A DNA stretch of 64,000 bases from Brenneria corticis (GCF_003115855.1 NZ_KZ819083.1:99202-163201); one strand, 5' to 3'; counted from the stretch's first letter, positions 1-9,034 are shown. Program-made: numbers and translations. The notes: generated from the letters alone by a model not told the origin.

Positions 1-190
1 CGCCGGCGGTATTGTCCAGATTTTGCGGTTCCGCCAGGGAGCCGATTTTAATGGTGGCCTCAGGATCAAAGCCTGCGGCCGCCGCCAGCGTGGCAAACAA
101 CGCCGCGGCCGTCGACAACGCCATTACCGCCGCGGTGCGCAATAGCCGTACGCGCGTCCGTTCGCCCCACAACACCATCGATTGATACAT
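1..190 (-). CDS. ABC transporter substrate-binding protein, N-terminal fragment (runs off the window)
   Basis: Only the first 63 codons are inside the window; the gene continues beyond position 1. After a basic start (GERTRVRLLR) comes a hydrophobic alanine-rich stretch of about 20 residues, which reads as a secretion signal. The mature start contains IKIGSLAEPQNLDN, the usual beginning of family 5 (peptide/opine/nickel type) periplasmic binding proteins of ABC importers. The ATG at 190 is preceded by GGGAG about seven bases upstream; an in-frame ATG at 178 is the alternative. It lies just downstream of the yjfP-like gene on the same strand. The ligand cannot be told from this fragment. Confidence 0.7.
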   Translation of the reverse strand, partial: MYQSMVLWGERTRVRLLRTAAVMALSTAAALFATLAAAAGFDPEATIKIGSLAEPQNLDNTAG

Positions 191-252
191 ACTCAGCTCC
201 CGACCAGATAAGGATCCATAACGCCGTGGATATTCGTCGCCACGCTTTGCGC

Positions 253-1008
253 CTACGCGGGCAGATGCCGGCGAAAAAAATCAACCCCCGCCCGCAGCGC
301 CAACGGCGTGATGCGGTGCGTCACGCCCGCCTCGGTCAGATAGGTCAGATTGCCATCCTGACCGCTTGCCTTCAGCGCCTGATATAAACGCTCGCTCTCC
401 CGCGCCGGCACCACATCGTCCGCGTCGCCGTGCCATAGCAGTAAGGGACGATCGGCCAAGGCCGCCAGACGGGGGGAAACATCGTACTCGGCGAGCGTGG
501 CGGACAGTTGCCGGCGCGCAATATCGGCGCCCGCGCTGTCGGCGGGCACCGGGGGATAGAGCGCATGGGACAGAGTGGAAAAATAGCCCGATCCCATAAA
601 GGCCGCCACGGCGGAAATCCAGGGGTAGCGCGCCATGCTCCCCAGCGCGCTCATGCCCCCCAGGGAAGCGCCGCACACGCCGATGCGTTCGTCGGCGATC
701 AACCCGCGCCGCCGATACTCTTCCACATAGCCGGGCAGTTCACGAATATTAGACTGCAGAATGTCCCAAAAATGGTGCAGCCGCCGGGCGTCATCGCCGT
801 CATAACGGGCGCCGTGCATGGCGGCATCCGGCAAAATCACCCGGAAGCCGGCCTCGGCCAGCGCGTAGCCAAAATAGGAGTAGACCTCTTTTGAGGAGAG
901 GTAACCGTGAAAGAAAAAAATAGTTGGCAAGGGAAGATGGTGTTTTCCGCCGGGAACCGCATGCAAAGCATTAATACCGTTAATGGTATCCAGTGAAATT
1001 TCAACCAT
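253..1008 (-). CDS. yjfP: YjfP-type alpha/beta hydrolase (carboxylesterase)
   Basis: A 251-residue cytoplasmic alpha/beta-hydrolase matching E. coli YjfP (249 aa) along its length. Visible features are the oxyanion region FFHGYLSS, the conserved RVILPDAAMHG, the nucleophile elbow GASLGG with the catalytic Ser, the LLLWHGDADDVVP segment carrying the acid Asp, and the late His in GVTHRITP. YjfP has esterase activity on short acyl chains in vitro; its physiological substrate is unclear. It keeps the E. coli neighbourhood (bsmA, yjfL, rlmB, rnr, nsrR), so this is core chromosome. Confidence 0.9.
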   Translation of the reverse strand: MVEISLDTINGINALHAVPGGKHHLPLPTIFFFHGYLSSKEVYSYFGYALAEAGFRVILPDAAMHGARYDGDDARRLHHFWDILQSNIRELPGYVEEYRRRGLIADERIGVCGASLGGMSALGSMARYPWISAVAAFMGSGYFSTLSHALYPPVPADSAGADIARRQLSATLAEYDVSPRLAALADRPLLLWHGDADDVVPARESERLYQALKASGQDGNLTYLTEAGVTHRITPLALRAGVDFFRRHLPA

Positions 1009-1244
1009 GTACTTTTTCTCTACCTGTCATCGCCCAATTTGAACGTAAGCCCGATGAAAAACACCATAGCACCAAAAAGACGTTCTTTTTAAAAACAAAT
1101 TCGCAATGGTTTAGCTCAAACATGGCAATGCGGCGCTGATAAAATCCCTCTGAACCCGACCGCGGGCGGAGGACAAATCCCTACGGGATGGCGATAAAGC
1201 GCGCTACACTCATCAGGCTGACAAACGTTATGGAGCAATGCACC

Positions 1245-1550
1245 ATGCTGAGAGCTTTACTGGCGGCGATTTTCTCACTATGCGTCGCCGCCTGCGGCAC
1301 GCTGACCGGCGCGCCGGCTTTCCCGCCGCCGCCGACGGAACGGGCGCAGCTGATTACCTACGCGCAAACCGCCGCGTTGCAAAAAATCGGCACCGCGTCC
1401 GTCAGCGTAAACGGCAGCCCGGATGACGCGGATCGGGCCATTCAGCGCCGGGCGGATGAGCAAGGCGCCCGTTACTACACCATCGTGCTGAAATCCGAGC
1501 ACGCCACGCTTCCCGGCGTCTGGTTCGCCCGCGCGGTGCTATACCGCTGA
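1245..1550 (+). CDS. bsmA: BsmA-like lipoprotein (biofilm, stress and motility; YhcN/BhsA domain)
   Basis: A 101-residue predicted lipoprotein. The start at 1245 is chosen because GGAG lies nine bases upstream and it gives a compact signal peptide ending in the lipobox VAAC; an upstream in-frame ATG at 1230 is less well placed. After a proline-rich linker the domain reads LQKIGTASVSVNGSPDDA and later ARYYTIV, the hallmark of the small YhcN/BhsA/McbA family (DUF1471). E. coli BsmA (YjfO) has the same order and the same position beside yjfP. It is expected in the outer-membrane periplasmic leaflet and to respond to stress. Function is taken from the family. Confidence 0.85.
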   Translation: MLRALLAAIFSLCVAACGTLTGAPAFPPPPTERAQLITYAQTAALQKIGTASVSVNGSPDDADRAIQRRADEQGARYYTIVLKSEHATLPGVWFARAVLYR

Positions 1551-1594
1551 TGCCGCTTTCCTGAAAATCAGGGCGACCGCGGTCGGCGCCGGTC

Positions 1595-1993
1595 TCAGTA
1601 TGTCATACAGGCCGCGTTCAGAATCCCGCCGCCCAGCGAGGCCGTGCACAGGAAAACGCCGGACGCCACTTCATTATTCTGAATACGCTGGCTGATAGCC
1701 GGCATATACAGCCGCACCGCGCCATAGATGACAAGCTGGATCACCAGCGCCACTATCCCCCAGGTGATGTAGTCAACCAGGCTTACCGAATTCACCGCCG
1801 CGCTGGCCAGCGGAATCACATACCCGATCAGCGCGCCGGCGAAACCGACGGCGGCGGCGGCGTTGTTCTGCTTAATCAGCGTCCACTCGTCATGCGGCGT
1901 GACGCGGGTATAAATAAACAGGAATGCCAGCACCATGACGAACCCGATGAAAAAGTAAGAGGCAAAAGCGAGTAATGCGCTGACAATAATCAT
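1595..1993 (-). CDS. yjfL: YjfL-type DUF350 inner-membrane protein
   Basis: A 132-residue protein with four hydrophobic segments, identical in length to E. coli YjfL. Recognisable stretches are LLAFASYFFIGF, ITWGIVALVIQL and the C-terminal GGILNAACMTY. The ATG at 1993 has AAAGGAAAT correctly spaced, so longer upstream readings are not used. DUF350 proteins are small inner-membrane proteins of unknown activity. In E. coli the gene sits in a larger cluster (yjfI to yjfC); here it directly neighbours rlmB, so the E. coli genes yjfI, yjfJ and yjfK are absent at this spot. Confidence 0.85.
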   Translation of the reverse strand: MIIVSALLAFASYFFIGFVMVLAFLFIYTRVTPHDEWTLIKQNNAAAAVGFAGALIGYVIPLASAAVNSVSLVDYITWGIVALVIQLVIYGAVRLYMPAISQRIQNNEVASGVFLCTASLGGGILNAACMTY

Positions 1994-2086
1994 GGCGTAA
2001 ATTTCCTTTAGGTTACCGTGGTGGTGAATATAACGTGGCGCCGATGCCCGAGACAGACGCTGGCAAAGCAAACGCCTGATTGGCCG

Positions 2087-2818
2087 TCAACTACGCTGAC
2101 GCACCGCTTCAAACAGGCATACGCCGGTGGCGACGGAAACGTTCAGTGAAGAGACGCTGCCCGCCATCGGGATGCCGATCAGTTCGTCGCAATGCTCGCG
2201 GGTCAGGCGGCGCATTCCCTCGCCTTCAGCCCCCATCACCAGCGCCAGCGGTCCGGTCAGCTTGCTTTGATACAGCGTATGGTCGGCTTCGCCCGCCGTG
2301 CCGACGATCCAGATATTGTGCTCCTGCAGCAGTCGCAACGTGCGGGCCAGGTTGGTCACGGCGATCAGCGGCACGCTTTCCGCCGCGCCGCAGGCCACCT
2401 TTTTCACAGTGGCGTTCATCTGCGCCGAACGATCGCGCGGCACGATAACCGCATGCACTCCCGCCGCATCGGCGTTACGCAAACAGGCGCCGAGATTGTG
2501 CGGATCGGTAACGCCGTCCAGCACCAGTAAAAAAGGCGTCTCCAACCCCTCGAGCAAGGACGGCAGATCGTTCTCCTGATACTTCCGCCCCTCTTTGACC
2601 TTGGCGACAATACCCTGATGCACCGCTCCTTCGGCCTGACTATCCAGCCACTGACGGTTAGCCAGCTGAATCACAATACCCTGCGCTTCCAGTTCGGCAA
2701 TCACCGGCTGCAAACGACGATCGTCGCGCCCCTTGAGGATGAAAACTTCCTGGAAGCGTTGCGGATCGCGCTCCAGCAACGCTTTGACGGCGTGAATACC
2801 GTAAATAATTTCGCTCAT
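2087..2818 (-). CDS. rlmB: 23S rRNA (guanosine(2251)-2'-O)-methyltransferase
   Basis: A 243-residue SPOUT methyltransferase, the same length as E. coli RlmB, which methylates the ribose of G2251 in the peptidyl-transferase P loop. The N-terminal L30e-like substrate-binding domain begins IYGIHAVKALLE. The C-terminal SPOUT domain shows the three knot motifs: NLGACLRNADAAG, LVMGAEGEGM and IPMAGSVSSLNVSVA. It follows rnr on the same strand with about 120 bases between, including a GC-rich palindromic repeat, the usual nsrR-rnr-rlmB order. Confidence 0.97.
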   Translation of the reverse strand: MSEIIYGIHAVKALLERDPQRFQEVFILKGRDDRRLQPVIAELEAQGIVIQLANRQWLDSQAEGAVHQGIVAKVKEGRKYQENDLPSLLEGLETPFLLVLDGVTDPHNLGACLRNADAAGVHAVIVPRDRSAQMNATVKKVACGAAESVPLIAVTNLARTLRLLQEHNIWIVGTAGEADHTLYQSKLTGPLALVMGAEGEGMRRLTREHCDELIGIPMAGSVSSLNVSVATGVCLFEAVRQRS

Positions 2819-2890
2819 TGCTACTCTTCAAATTAATCATAAACGGGCGGCGTCCGCCCGTTGGAGATTGATGACAATCTTTTGGGTCCT

Positions 2891-2926
2891 ACCCCACCCC
2901 AACCCTCCCCTTCGCAGGGGAGGGAG
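2891..2926. repeat. GC-rich palindromic intergenic repeat between rnr and rlmB
   Basis: A perfect 8-bp stem, CCCTCCCC at 2903-2910 and GGGGAGGG at 2917-2924, closes on TTCGCA and is preceded by ACCCCACCCC. The same composite sequence recurs in both orientations at 47161-47187 and 47592-47622. It is therefore a dispersed REP-like repeat. It may act as an RNA stem between rnr and rlmB but has no U-tract. Confidence 0.75.
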
Positions 2927-2941
2927 CAGGCGCGGTGAATA

Positions 2942-5365
2942 TTACTCGGCCGGCTTCTTCTTAGCGCGTCTGGCCTTGGTTGCCGCCGGGCTTTTGCGCG
3001 TTTTATCGGCGTTTTTTTTCGGCTTCGCCGGTTTGTCCTTGCGCTCGTCTTCCTTACGGAAAGCGGCATCAGGCTCAAAATTGGCCGCGGGCTTGGCGAC
3101 ATTGCGCCGGCGACGGCTCGGTTTGGCTTCCCGGCTATCCGGCTTTTTGGTCCGATCGCGGGCCGTTTTCCCTTCGCCGCGCGGTTTACGGGTGCTGGAG
3201 ACCAGCGCAAAGTCGATATTGCGCTCGTCCATATGGACCGCTTCAACACGAATTTCCACTTCGTCGCCCAGACGATAAACCTGACCGCGCGACTCGCCGA
3301 TCAGCCGCTGGCCGATATTATCATAGCGATAGTAGTCGTTATCCAACGTGGAAACGTGCACCAGCCCGTCGATAAACAGGTCTTTGAGGCGCACGAAGAA
3401 ACCGAAACCGGTGACGCTGGCGATAATTCCGGTGAACACCTCACCCACGTGATCCTGCATAAAATCACATTTCAGCCAGTCCGCCACGTCGCGGGTGGCC
3501 TCATCGGCGCGGCGTTCGGTCAGCGAACAGTGCATGCCCAGCTGCAGCATTTCGTTTAGGTCGCTGTGCCAGCCGCCGGTTGGCGTCCAGCGCGCTTTGC
3601 GGTCGCCCAGCAGGTACTTGATCGAGCGATGCAACGAGAGGTCGGGATAACGGCGGATCGGCGAGGTAAAGTGGCCGTAAGAGGTTAACGCCAGGCCGAA
3701 GTGTCCGCGGTTTTCCGGGTCGTATACCGCCTGCTTCATCGAACGCAGCAGCATGGTTTGCAGCATTTCACGGTCGGGGCGACCGGCGATCTCCAGCATC
3801 AGATCGGCATAATCTTTCGGTTGCGGCTTCATACCGCCTTTTAGCGTCAGCCCCAGTTCGCCCAGTACGCTGCGCAAGGCCAGAACGTGATCTTCGCTGG
3901 GACGATCGTGCACGCGGAACAGGGCCGGCTCCTCATATTTCTCGACAAATTTCGCCGCCGAGATATTAGCCAGGATCATGCACTCTTCAATCAGCTTGTG
4001 CGCGTCGTTGCGCACCACCGCTTCAACCCGCTCGATGCGGCGCTCGGCGTTGAAAATAAATTTCGCTTCTTCGGTTTCAAACGCGATGCCCCCGCGGATA
4101 TCGCGCGCCCGCTCCAGCACCCGGAACATCTTATGCAGCTCTTCCAGACCGCCCACCAGCGGTTGGTAGTGCGCGCGCAGCTCCTGGTCGCCCAGCAGAA
4201 TATTCCACACCTTGGTGTAGGTCAGACGGGCGTGGGAACGCATTACCGCTTCATAAAACTTGTACGAGGTGAGCTTGCCCTGCCCCGACACGGTCATCTC
4301 GCACACCATACATAGGCGGTCGACCTGCGGGTTGAGCGAACATAGCCCGTTGGAAAGCACTTCCGGCAGCATCGGCACCACCTGCGACGGAAAGTAAACC
4401 GAGGTGCCGCGCGCGCGGGCTTCGTGATCCAGCGGCGTATTCGGGCGCACATAATAGCTGACGTCGGCAATCGCCACCCACAGACGCCAGCCGCCGCCGC
4501 GTTTTTTCTCGCAGTAGACGGCGTCATCGAAATCGCGGGCGTCTTCGCCGTCGATGGTGACCAGCGGCAGATTGCGTAAGTCGACGCGGCCTTTTTTCGC
4601 TTCTTCCGGCACCTCTTCGGCGAAGTCTTTCACCTGCTCTTCCACCTGGGGCGGCCAGGTATGGGGAATATCATGGGTGCGCAGGGCGATGTCCACCGCC
4701 AGGCCGGTGCCCATATTATCGCCGAGGATCTCGACGATTTTCCCGATGGCTTTGGTACGGCGCGTGGCGCGCTGGGTCAGTTCCACCACCACCACAAAGC
4801 CCATCCGGGCGCCGTTGATATTTTCCTGCGGGATAAGAATGTCGAAACTCAGACGGCTGTCGTCCGGGACGACAAAGCCGACCCCGGCATCAACGAAATA
4901 GCGCCCGACGATCTGCCCGGTGCGCGGCTCCAGCACGCGCACGATGCGGCCTTCGCGGCGCCCCTTGCGGTCTTCTCCCAACGGCTGTGCCAGCACCACG
5001 TCGCCGTGAATGGCGCGCTTCATCTCTTCCGCGGAGAGGTAAAGATCGTCTTTACGGCCCTCCACGCGCAGGAAGCCGAAACCGTCGCGGTGGCCGATCA
5101 CCGTACCGCGCAGCAGATCCAGCTTTTCCGGCAGGGCATAACATTGGCGCCGGGTAAAGATTAACTGCCCGTCGCGCTCCATCGCCCGCAGACGGCGGCG
5201 CAATGCTTCGAGTTGCTCTTCGCTGGTTAACTCCAGATCGGCGGCCAGTTCTTCCCGTTTAATCGGGGTATCCCGCTTGGCGATATGCGCCAGAATGAAT
5301 TCACGGCTCGGGATGGGGGATTCATATTTTTCTGCTTCTCGTTCCAGAAATGGATCTTGTGACAT
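2942..5365 (-). CDS. rnr: Ribonuclease R
   Basis: An 807-residue 3'-5' exoribonuclease of the RNB family that degrades structured RNA and takes part in rRNA quality control, trans-translation and cold adaptation. The start at 5365 gives MSQDPFLEREAEKYES, the E. coli N-terminus, with GGAGGA upstream. Order of domains: N-terminal winged helix (about 20-90), two cold-shock OB folds, RNB catalytic domain (about 250-590) with DGEDARDFDDAVY providing the metal-binding Asp cluster, S1 domain (about 640-725) and a Lys/Arg-rich tail. It is 41 bases downstream of nsrR on the same strand, the enterobacterial arrangement. Confidence 0.97.
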   Translation of the reverse strand: MSQDPFLEREAEKYESPIPSREFILAHIAKRDTPIKREELAADLELTSEEQLEALRRRLRAMERDGQLIFTRRQCYALPEKLDLLRGTVIGHRDGFGFLRVEGRKDDLYLSAEEMKRAIHGDVVLAQPLGEDRKGRREGRIVRVLEPRTGQIVGRYFVDAGVGFVVPDDSRLSFDILIPQENINGARMGFVVVVELTQRATRRTKAIGKIVEILGDNMGTGLAVDIALRTHDIPHTWPPQVEEQVKDFAEEVPEEAKKGRVDLRNLPLVTIDGEDARDFDDAVYCEKKRGGGWRLWVAIADVSYYVRPNTPLDHEARARGTSVYFPSQVVPMLPEVLSNGLCSLNPQVDRLCMVCEMTVSGQGKLTSYKFYEAVMRSHARLTYTKVWNILLGDQELRAHYQPLVGGLEELHKMFRVLERARDIRGGIAFETEEAKFIFNAERRIERVEAVVRNDAHKLIEECMILANISAAKFVEKYEEPALFRVHDRPSEDHVLALRSVLGELGLTLKGGMKPQPKDYADLMLEIAGRPDREMLQTMLLRSMKQAVYDPENRGHFGLALTSYGHFTSPIRRYPDLSLHRSIKYLLGDRKARWTPTGGWHSDLNEMLQLGMHCSLTERRADEATRDVADWLKCDFMQDHVGEVFTGIIASVTGFGFFVRLKDLFIDGLVHVSTLDNDYYRYDNIGQRLIGESRGQVYRLGDEVEIRVEAVHMDERNIDFALVSSTRKPRGEGKTARDRTKKPDSREAKPSRRRRNVAKPAANFEPDAAFRKEDERKDKPAKPKKNADKTRKSPAATKARRAKKKPAE

Positions 5366-5406
5366 TGCGGTTCCTCCGTTGTCATCAGCAGGAGGCTGAA
5401 CATATC

Positions 5407-5832
5407 TCATTCAACCAACAATAATTTGTAAAGTGGTGGGTTTTCTTTGACCAAATCGGCCAGCGTGTATTGGTCCAGCTCATGCAGGAAATTCTGCACC
5501 GCCTGCTGGAGCACCTGTTTCAGTCGGCAGGCCGGCGTAATGTGGCAAAATTCATGACTACAGTTAACTAACGAGAGCGGCTCCAGCTTACGCACCACAT
5601 CGCCAATCCGGATGGACTCGGCGGGTTTTCCCAGTCGGATCCCGCCATTTTTACCGCGCACGGCCATAACGAACCCGGCCCGGCTGAGCTGATTGATAAT
5701 TTTGACCATATGATTGCGCGACACGCCATACACTTCCGTCACTTCCGAAATGCTGGTCATTTGCCCGCCGGGCAACGATGCCATATATATCAGCGCCCGC
5801 AAGCCATAATCCGTAAAACTCGTTAACTGCAC
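5407..5832 (-). CDS. nsrR: Nitric-oxide-sensing transcriptional repressor NsrR
   Basis: A 141-residue Rrf2-family [Fe-S] regulator that derepresses nitric-oxide defence genes when its cluster reacts with NO. A GTG start at 5832 with GAGG upstream gives VQLTSFTDYGLRALIYMA, the family N-terminus and exactly the E. coli length. The winged helix contains YGVSRNHMVKIINQL; the cluster cysteines are in VNCSHEFCHITPACRLK. It heads the nsrR-rnr-rlmB unit. In E. coli purA lies upstream; here a toxin-antitoxin pair lies there instead. Confidence 0.96.
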   Translation of the reverse strand: MQLTSFTDYGLRALIYMASLPGGQMTSISEVTEVYGVSRNHMVKIINQLSRAGFVMAVRGKNGGIRLGKPAESIRIGDVVRKLEPLSLVNCSHEFCHITPACRLKQVLQQAVQNFLHELDQYTLADLVKENPPLYKLLLVE

Positions 5833-6109
5833 ATAAACCTCGGATACCTCTGGGTATCGTTTTCTGGCGCGCGCAGGCGCCCCGAAGAAACCGGTCGGAA
5901 TACCGCCGGACGAATCCCGGGCGCGCATCCCGAACGCACAAGCGTAACCTTGTTACGCAGATGATAAACCAGCCGCAAACGCTACGGCTAATTATTTAGC
6001 GCTAAAACCGATATATAGCGATGAAAGGGAGAGCGGATACTGTGCGTTAAAAATAAAGACTTTTCCCCAGGCTCAATTGAGAAGAAGGAATTTTGAGCCC
6101 ATACAGAAA

Positions 6110-6439
6110 TCACAACACAAAGACTTCCGGACCTTTGGCATCAATCGTATTGAGGATGCGCAATGCGGGGCCGCTAGGTTGAATCTCTCCCCGCTCCCAC
6201 TTTGATACGCTTTCAACTGACATACCCAGCGTATAAGCAAGCGTTGACTGCGACATGCCATAACGTTCACGCATGGATTTAATCTGAATCCCCGTCATTA
6301 CATGAACCTTGGCTATGCGTTCACGCAGTTCGCGCGATCTGACACGGGCATTGATTCGGGACATTGTTTCGTCTGGCATAGCGCCGTGCTCGTGCAGTTC
6401 CTGCGCCAGCGCCTGTAACTCTTTCAGGTTAGCACCCAT
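6110..6439 (-). CDS. HigA/MqsA-like helix-turn-helix antitoxin
   Basis: A 109-residue protein with an N-terminal helical region and a C-terminal Xre/Cro helix-turn-helix (IKSMRERYGMSQSTLAYTLG, then SVSKWERGEIQPSGPAL). This architecture fits antitoxins of RelE/HigB-type toxins, with the DNA-binding domain at the C-terminus. Its start overlaps the end of the upstream toxin gene by 11 bases, so the order is toxin first, as in higBA-type loci. Expected role: neutralise the toxin and repress the shared promoter through the palindrome at 6859-6873. The module sits between nsrR and a chemoreceptor gene. Confidence 0.8.
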   Translation of the reverse strand: MGANLKELQALAQELHEHGAMPDETMSRINARVRSRELRERIAKVHVMTGIQIKSMRERYGMSQSTLAYTLGMSVESVSKWERGEIQPSGPALRILNTIDAKGPEVFVL

Positions 6440-6833
6440 CGCAATTTACCTCTCTTAATTGCTTTGCTTTCTTTAATCTGGCTATAGTCGCCGCATCATA
6501 CTGGAGAAAAACCGCTGCGAAGTCTTTGTAGGTTTTTAGTACATCGTCCTCAATTTCCTTCACGCCTTTCTTGGTAATTTGGTTTTTTCTCCAGCCATCA
6601 AAAAAGAACACATCGCATCCTTTTTTGAAGAAGATGATGGATCTCGCGCCGCCACTTTTACCAAGCTGTAGAGCCAGACGCTTTTTTAATACGCCTCCGC
6701 CTAAATCCGCCTCAAAGTCACCGTTCATCACTTCTAGCGCGGCCAGACATAAATCACCGTCGGTCACGTATTCCTTCTTCATTTTTCGGTCAAACAGCTT
6801 TGTTGTATATATCGCCAAATCCATTAGCTCCAT
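6429..6833 (-). CDS. RelE/HigB-type toxin of a type II toxin-antitoxin pair
   Basis: A 134-residue protein resembling the larger RelE-like toxins that pair with Xre antitoxins. It has an N-terminal YTTKLFDRKMKKE, a central LGGGVLKKRLALQLGKSGG and RSIIFFKKGCDVFFFDGW, followed by a helical lysine-rich end. This is the fold signature of ribosome-dependent mRNA interferases, but the catalytic residues cannot be assigned by eye. Start 6833 is preferred (GGGG upstream); 6824 is possible. A longer reading from 6896 would run through the operator palindrome and is rejected. Confidence 0.72.
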   Translation of the reverse strand: MELMDLAIYTTKLFDRKMKKEYVTDGDLCLAALEVMNGDFEADLGGGVLKKRLALQLGKSGGARSIIFFKKGCDVFFFDGWRKNQITKKGVKEIEDDVLKTYKDFAAVFLQYDAATIARLKKAKQLREVNCDGC

Positions 6834-6858
6834 CCGGTCTGTCCCCGTGTCAATAATA

Positions 6859-6873
6859 TAGTAATGATTACTA
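6859..6873. promoter_or_regulatory. Palindromic operator of the toxin-antitoxin pair
   Basis: A perfect palindrome, TAGTAAT-G-ATTACTA, lies 26 bases upstream of the toxin start. On the coding strand it overlaps an AT-rich TATATTATT that could serve as the -10 box. Position and symmetry suit autorepression by the Xre-type antitoxin. Inference from layout only. Confidence 0.6.
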
Positions 6874-7312
6874 TGTTTTTTCAAGTGGCAAGACAACAGA
6901 ATCTCCCATATTCCTTAATCTAAAACGGCCACCGTGCCGGTACAGAACAGGCATAGCGGCCCGACCTGCTTAACTAAAATCAAATATCCGTCGTCTTGCC
7001 CTAATGGTTAGCGCTTATAAGCCGATTTTTACTTAGGCGAAGCGTAAAAGATGAAGTTAAAGCTCGGCGTCTGTTCTGCGCCCCCTTAACGGATGGATGA
7101 TAAATCGGGTTACCCGGATGGTCTGCGTTGCCCTATCTATTTAATATTATTATTGCCTTATCGGCATCAGGTATGCTCGCACCGCACTAATCCCGAATTT
7201 TCTGTGATGTTCTGTTTGATGAATGGCCTCGAAAGAAACAAGAGGTTTAACGAGGCCGTGAGCTTTATGACGTCTGTTTCTTTAATGCTGCACACACAAG
7301 GAAAAGGAAACC
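6874..7312. other. Intergenic region between toxin-antitoxin pair and chemoreceptor
   Basis: About 440 bases with no convincing gene. It must hold the chemoreceptor promoter but no textbook sigma-28 site is seen in the right direction. A good ribosome-binding stretch (AAGGAAAAGGAAACC) directly precedes the ATG at 7313. Confidence 0.5.
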
Positions 7313-8869
7313 ATGGGCCTGAAAAATATCTCCATTCGAGCCGGATTATTGACATTATTGTTATTAATCACCCTGCTGCTGCTTGTCGTCAGCGCGATGG
7401 GTATTCTGGCGATTAAAAAAGACCGGCAGGCGCTGCTGGCGCTGAACCAGATTCAGGGAACCGAGCTCGGCAGCCTGCTGAACGGCTATAACCTGACGCT
7501 GAGAGCCAGAGGGTCGGCGACGCTGGCGGTGAGAAAAATTGAAATGGGGCGGCTTGAAGAGGGAACGCAGGAGACAGCAATAGTGGAAAGCAACCTGCTT
7601 CAGTCGCAGCAAGAGATTGCTCGCGCCCTGGAGTCCGTAGAGCCCGGCACCCAGCGGCATGAACTGGCGCAGGCGATACGGAAAACCTACCAGGATTATC
7701 TCGAGCAAGGCATGACGCCGATGCTGAGCGCGCTGCAAAAACAATACACCGACGAATATTACGACGTGCTCGAAAAACAGCTCGGCCCGCTGAGCGACGC
7801 CTTTGATCAATCCATTCGGAATTTCCGTCTGCACGCGCAACAGCTCTCCGCACAGGGGCTGGATCAATCGGCGCGCAACGAGCGGTTAATGCTGCTGCTT
7901 ATCGCTGTTTCCTGCCTGCTGTCGGTGTTACTGATTGCGCTGGCCTGGGGCGCGCTGCGGCATATGCTGTTGCGGCCGCTGAATTACGCCATTGAACAAC
8001 TGGAGCGCGTCGCCACCGGCGACCTGACATCTCGCCTGATGCTGGGCGGCAACAATGAACTGGGGCGGCTCAACGACGCCATCGGCCGCATGCAGGGGGC
8101 GCTGCTGGAGTCCGTCAGCCAGGTGCGGGACGCCAGTAGCAGCATCGATCGCGGCAGCCGCGAGTTATTCGAAGGCAATATTCATCTTTCACAGCGTACC
8201 GAAGAGTCCGCCGCGTCGCTGGAGCAAACCGCCGCCAGCATGGAGCAGCTGAGCGCGACGGTGAAAAACAACGCCGAACATGCGGAACAGGCGCACCAGC
8301 TTGCCAACAGCGCGGCGGATACCAGCGGTCTCAGCAGTGAGTCCGTCTGCTATGTGATCGAAAAAATGCAGGAGATCGACGCCAGCGCCAAACGGATTAA
8401 CGATATTCTCGGCGTGATTGACGGCATCGCCTTCCAAACCAATATCCTGGCGCTGAACGCCTCGGTGGAGTCGGCCCGCGCGGGCGAACAGGGGCGCGGC
8501 TTCGCCGTGGTGGCCGGGGAGGTGCGCAATCTGGCGCAGAACAGCGCCCAGGCGGCCAAAGAGATCCGCTCGCTGATCGCCGACTCGCAGACAAAAATTT
8601 CCGAGGGGCTGGATCTGGCTTCACGCGCCGGCGAAACCATGGACGAAATGGACGAGGCGATCATGCGCATCACCCAACTGATGAAAAACATTTCCCAGGC
8701 GACGCAGGAGCAGTACCGGGGCATTGAGCAGGTCAATATCGCTTTCAACCAGATCGACAAGGCGGCGCAGCAAAACAGCCAATTGGTGAAATCCTTTTCG
8801 GTCACCACCCAATCGCTGGAAGAGCAATCGCAGCAGCTTACGCGCTCAATGGCGTTGTTTCAGGTGTAG
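7313..8869 (+). CDS. Methyl-accepting chemotaxis protein
   Basis: A 518-residue inner-membrane chemoreceptor. Segments in order: TM1 about 10-35, a periplasmic four-helix-bundle ligand domain about 36-190, TM2 about 190-218, HAMP (RPLNYAIEQLERVATGDL), and a cytoplasmic signalling domain with the hairpin tip IDGIAFQTNILALNASVESA followed by RAGEQGRGFAVVAGEVR. Methylation helices flank it (QRTEESAASLEQTAASMEQL). It ends in QLTRSMALFQV and lacks the C-terminal NWETF-type pentapeptide that tethers CheR/CheB, so it probably relies on other receptors for adaptation. Ligand unknown. It stands alone, followed by a hairpin. Confidence 0.93.
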   Translation: MGLKNISIRAGLLTLLLLITLLLLVVSAMGILAIKKDRQALLALNQIQGTELGSLLNGYNLTLRARGSATLAVRKIEMGRLEEGTQETAIVESNLLQSQQEIARALESVEPGTQRHELAQAIRKTYQDYLEQGMTPMLSALQKQYTDEYYDVLEKQLGPLSDAFDQSIRNFRLHAQQLSAQGLDQSARNERLMLLLIAVSCLLSVLLIALAWGALRHMLLRPLNYAIEQLERVATGDLTSRLMLGGNNELGRLNDAIGRMQGALLESVSQVRDASSSIDRGSRELFEGNIHLSQRTEESAASLEQTAASMEQLSATVKNNAEHAEQAHQLANSAADTSGLSSESVCYVIEKMQEIDASAKRINDILGVIDGIAFQTNILALNASVESARAGEQGRGFAVVAGEVRNLAQNSAQAAKEIRSLIADSQTKISEGLDLASRAGETMDEMDEAIMRITQLMKNISQATQEQYRGIEQVNIAFNQIDKAAQQNSQLVKSFSVTTQSLEEQSQQLTRSMALFQV

Positions 8870-8874
8870 CGCCT

Positions 8875-8908
8875 CGCCGGAATCCGGGAAGCCCCCCGGA
8901 TTCCGGCG
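8875..8908 (+). terminator. Hairpin terminator downstream of the chemoreceptor gene
   Basis: CGCCGGAATCCGGG at 8875-8888 pairs perfectly with CCCGGATTCCGGCG at 8895-8908 (14-bp stem). It begins five bases after the stop codon. The following sequence has no long U-tract, so it may work mainly as an mRNA 3' stem. Confidence 0.6.
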
Positions 8909-9034
8909 GACAAATCCTTATTATCCGGCCTGCATCATGGTTTTTATCGACGGTTATCGGGCAAAATATCCCCAGTGAATTACCCTTTCCTATACCCAAC
9001 GGTAACCGCCAACTATCCACCGCATGAGCGTACA

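Noticed and set aside
6990..7020. Sequence TAATGGTTAGCGCTTA resembling a tRNA D-arm
   Set aside because: No acceptor stem, anticodon arm or T-arm can be formed around it.
7140..7170. TTATCGGC as a sigma-28 promoter for the chemoreceptor
   Set aside because: It matches the -10 consensus only in reverse, pointing away from the gene, and no TAAA -35 is at the proper distance.
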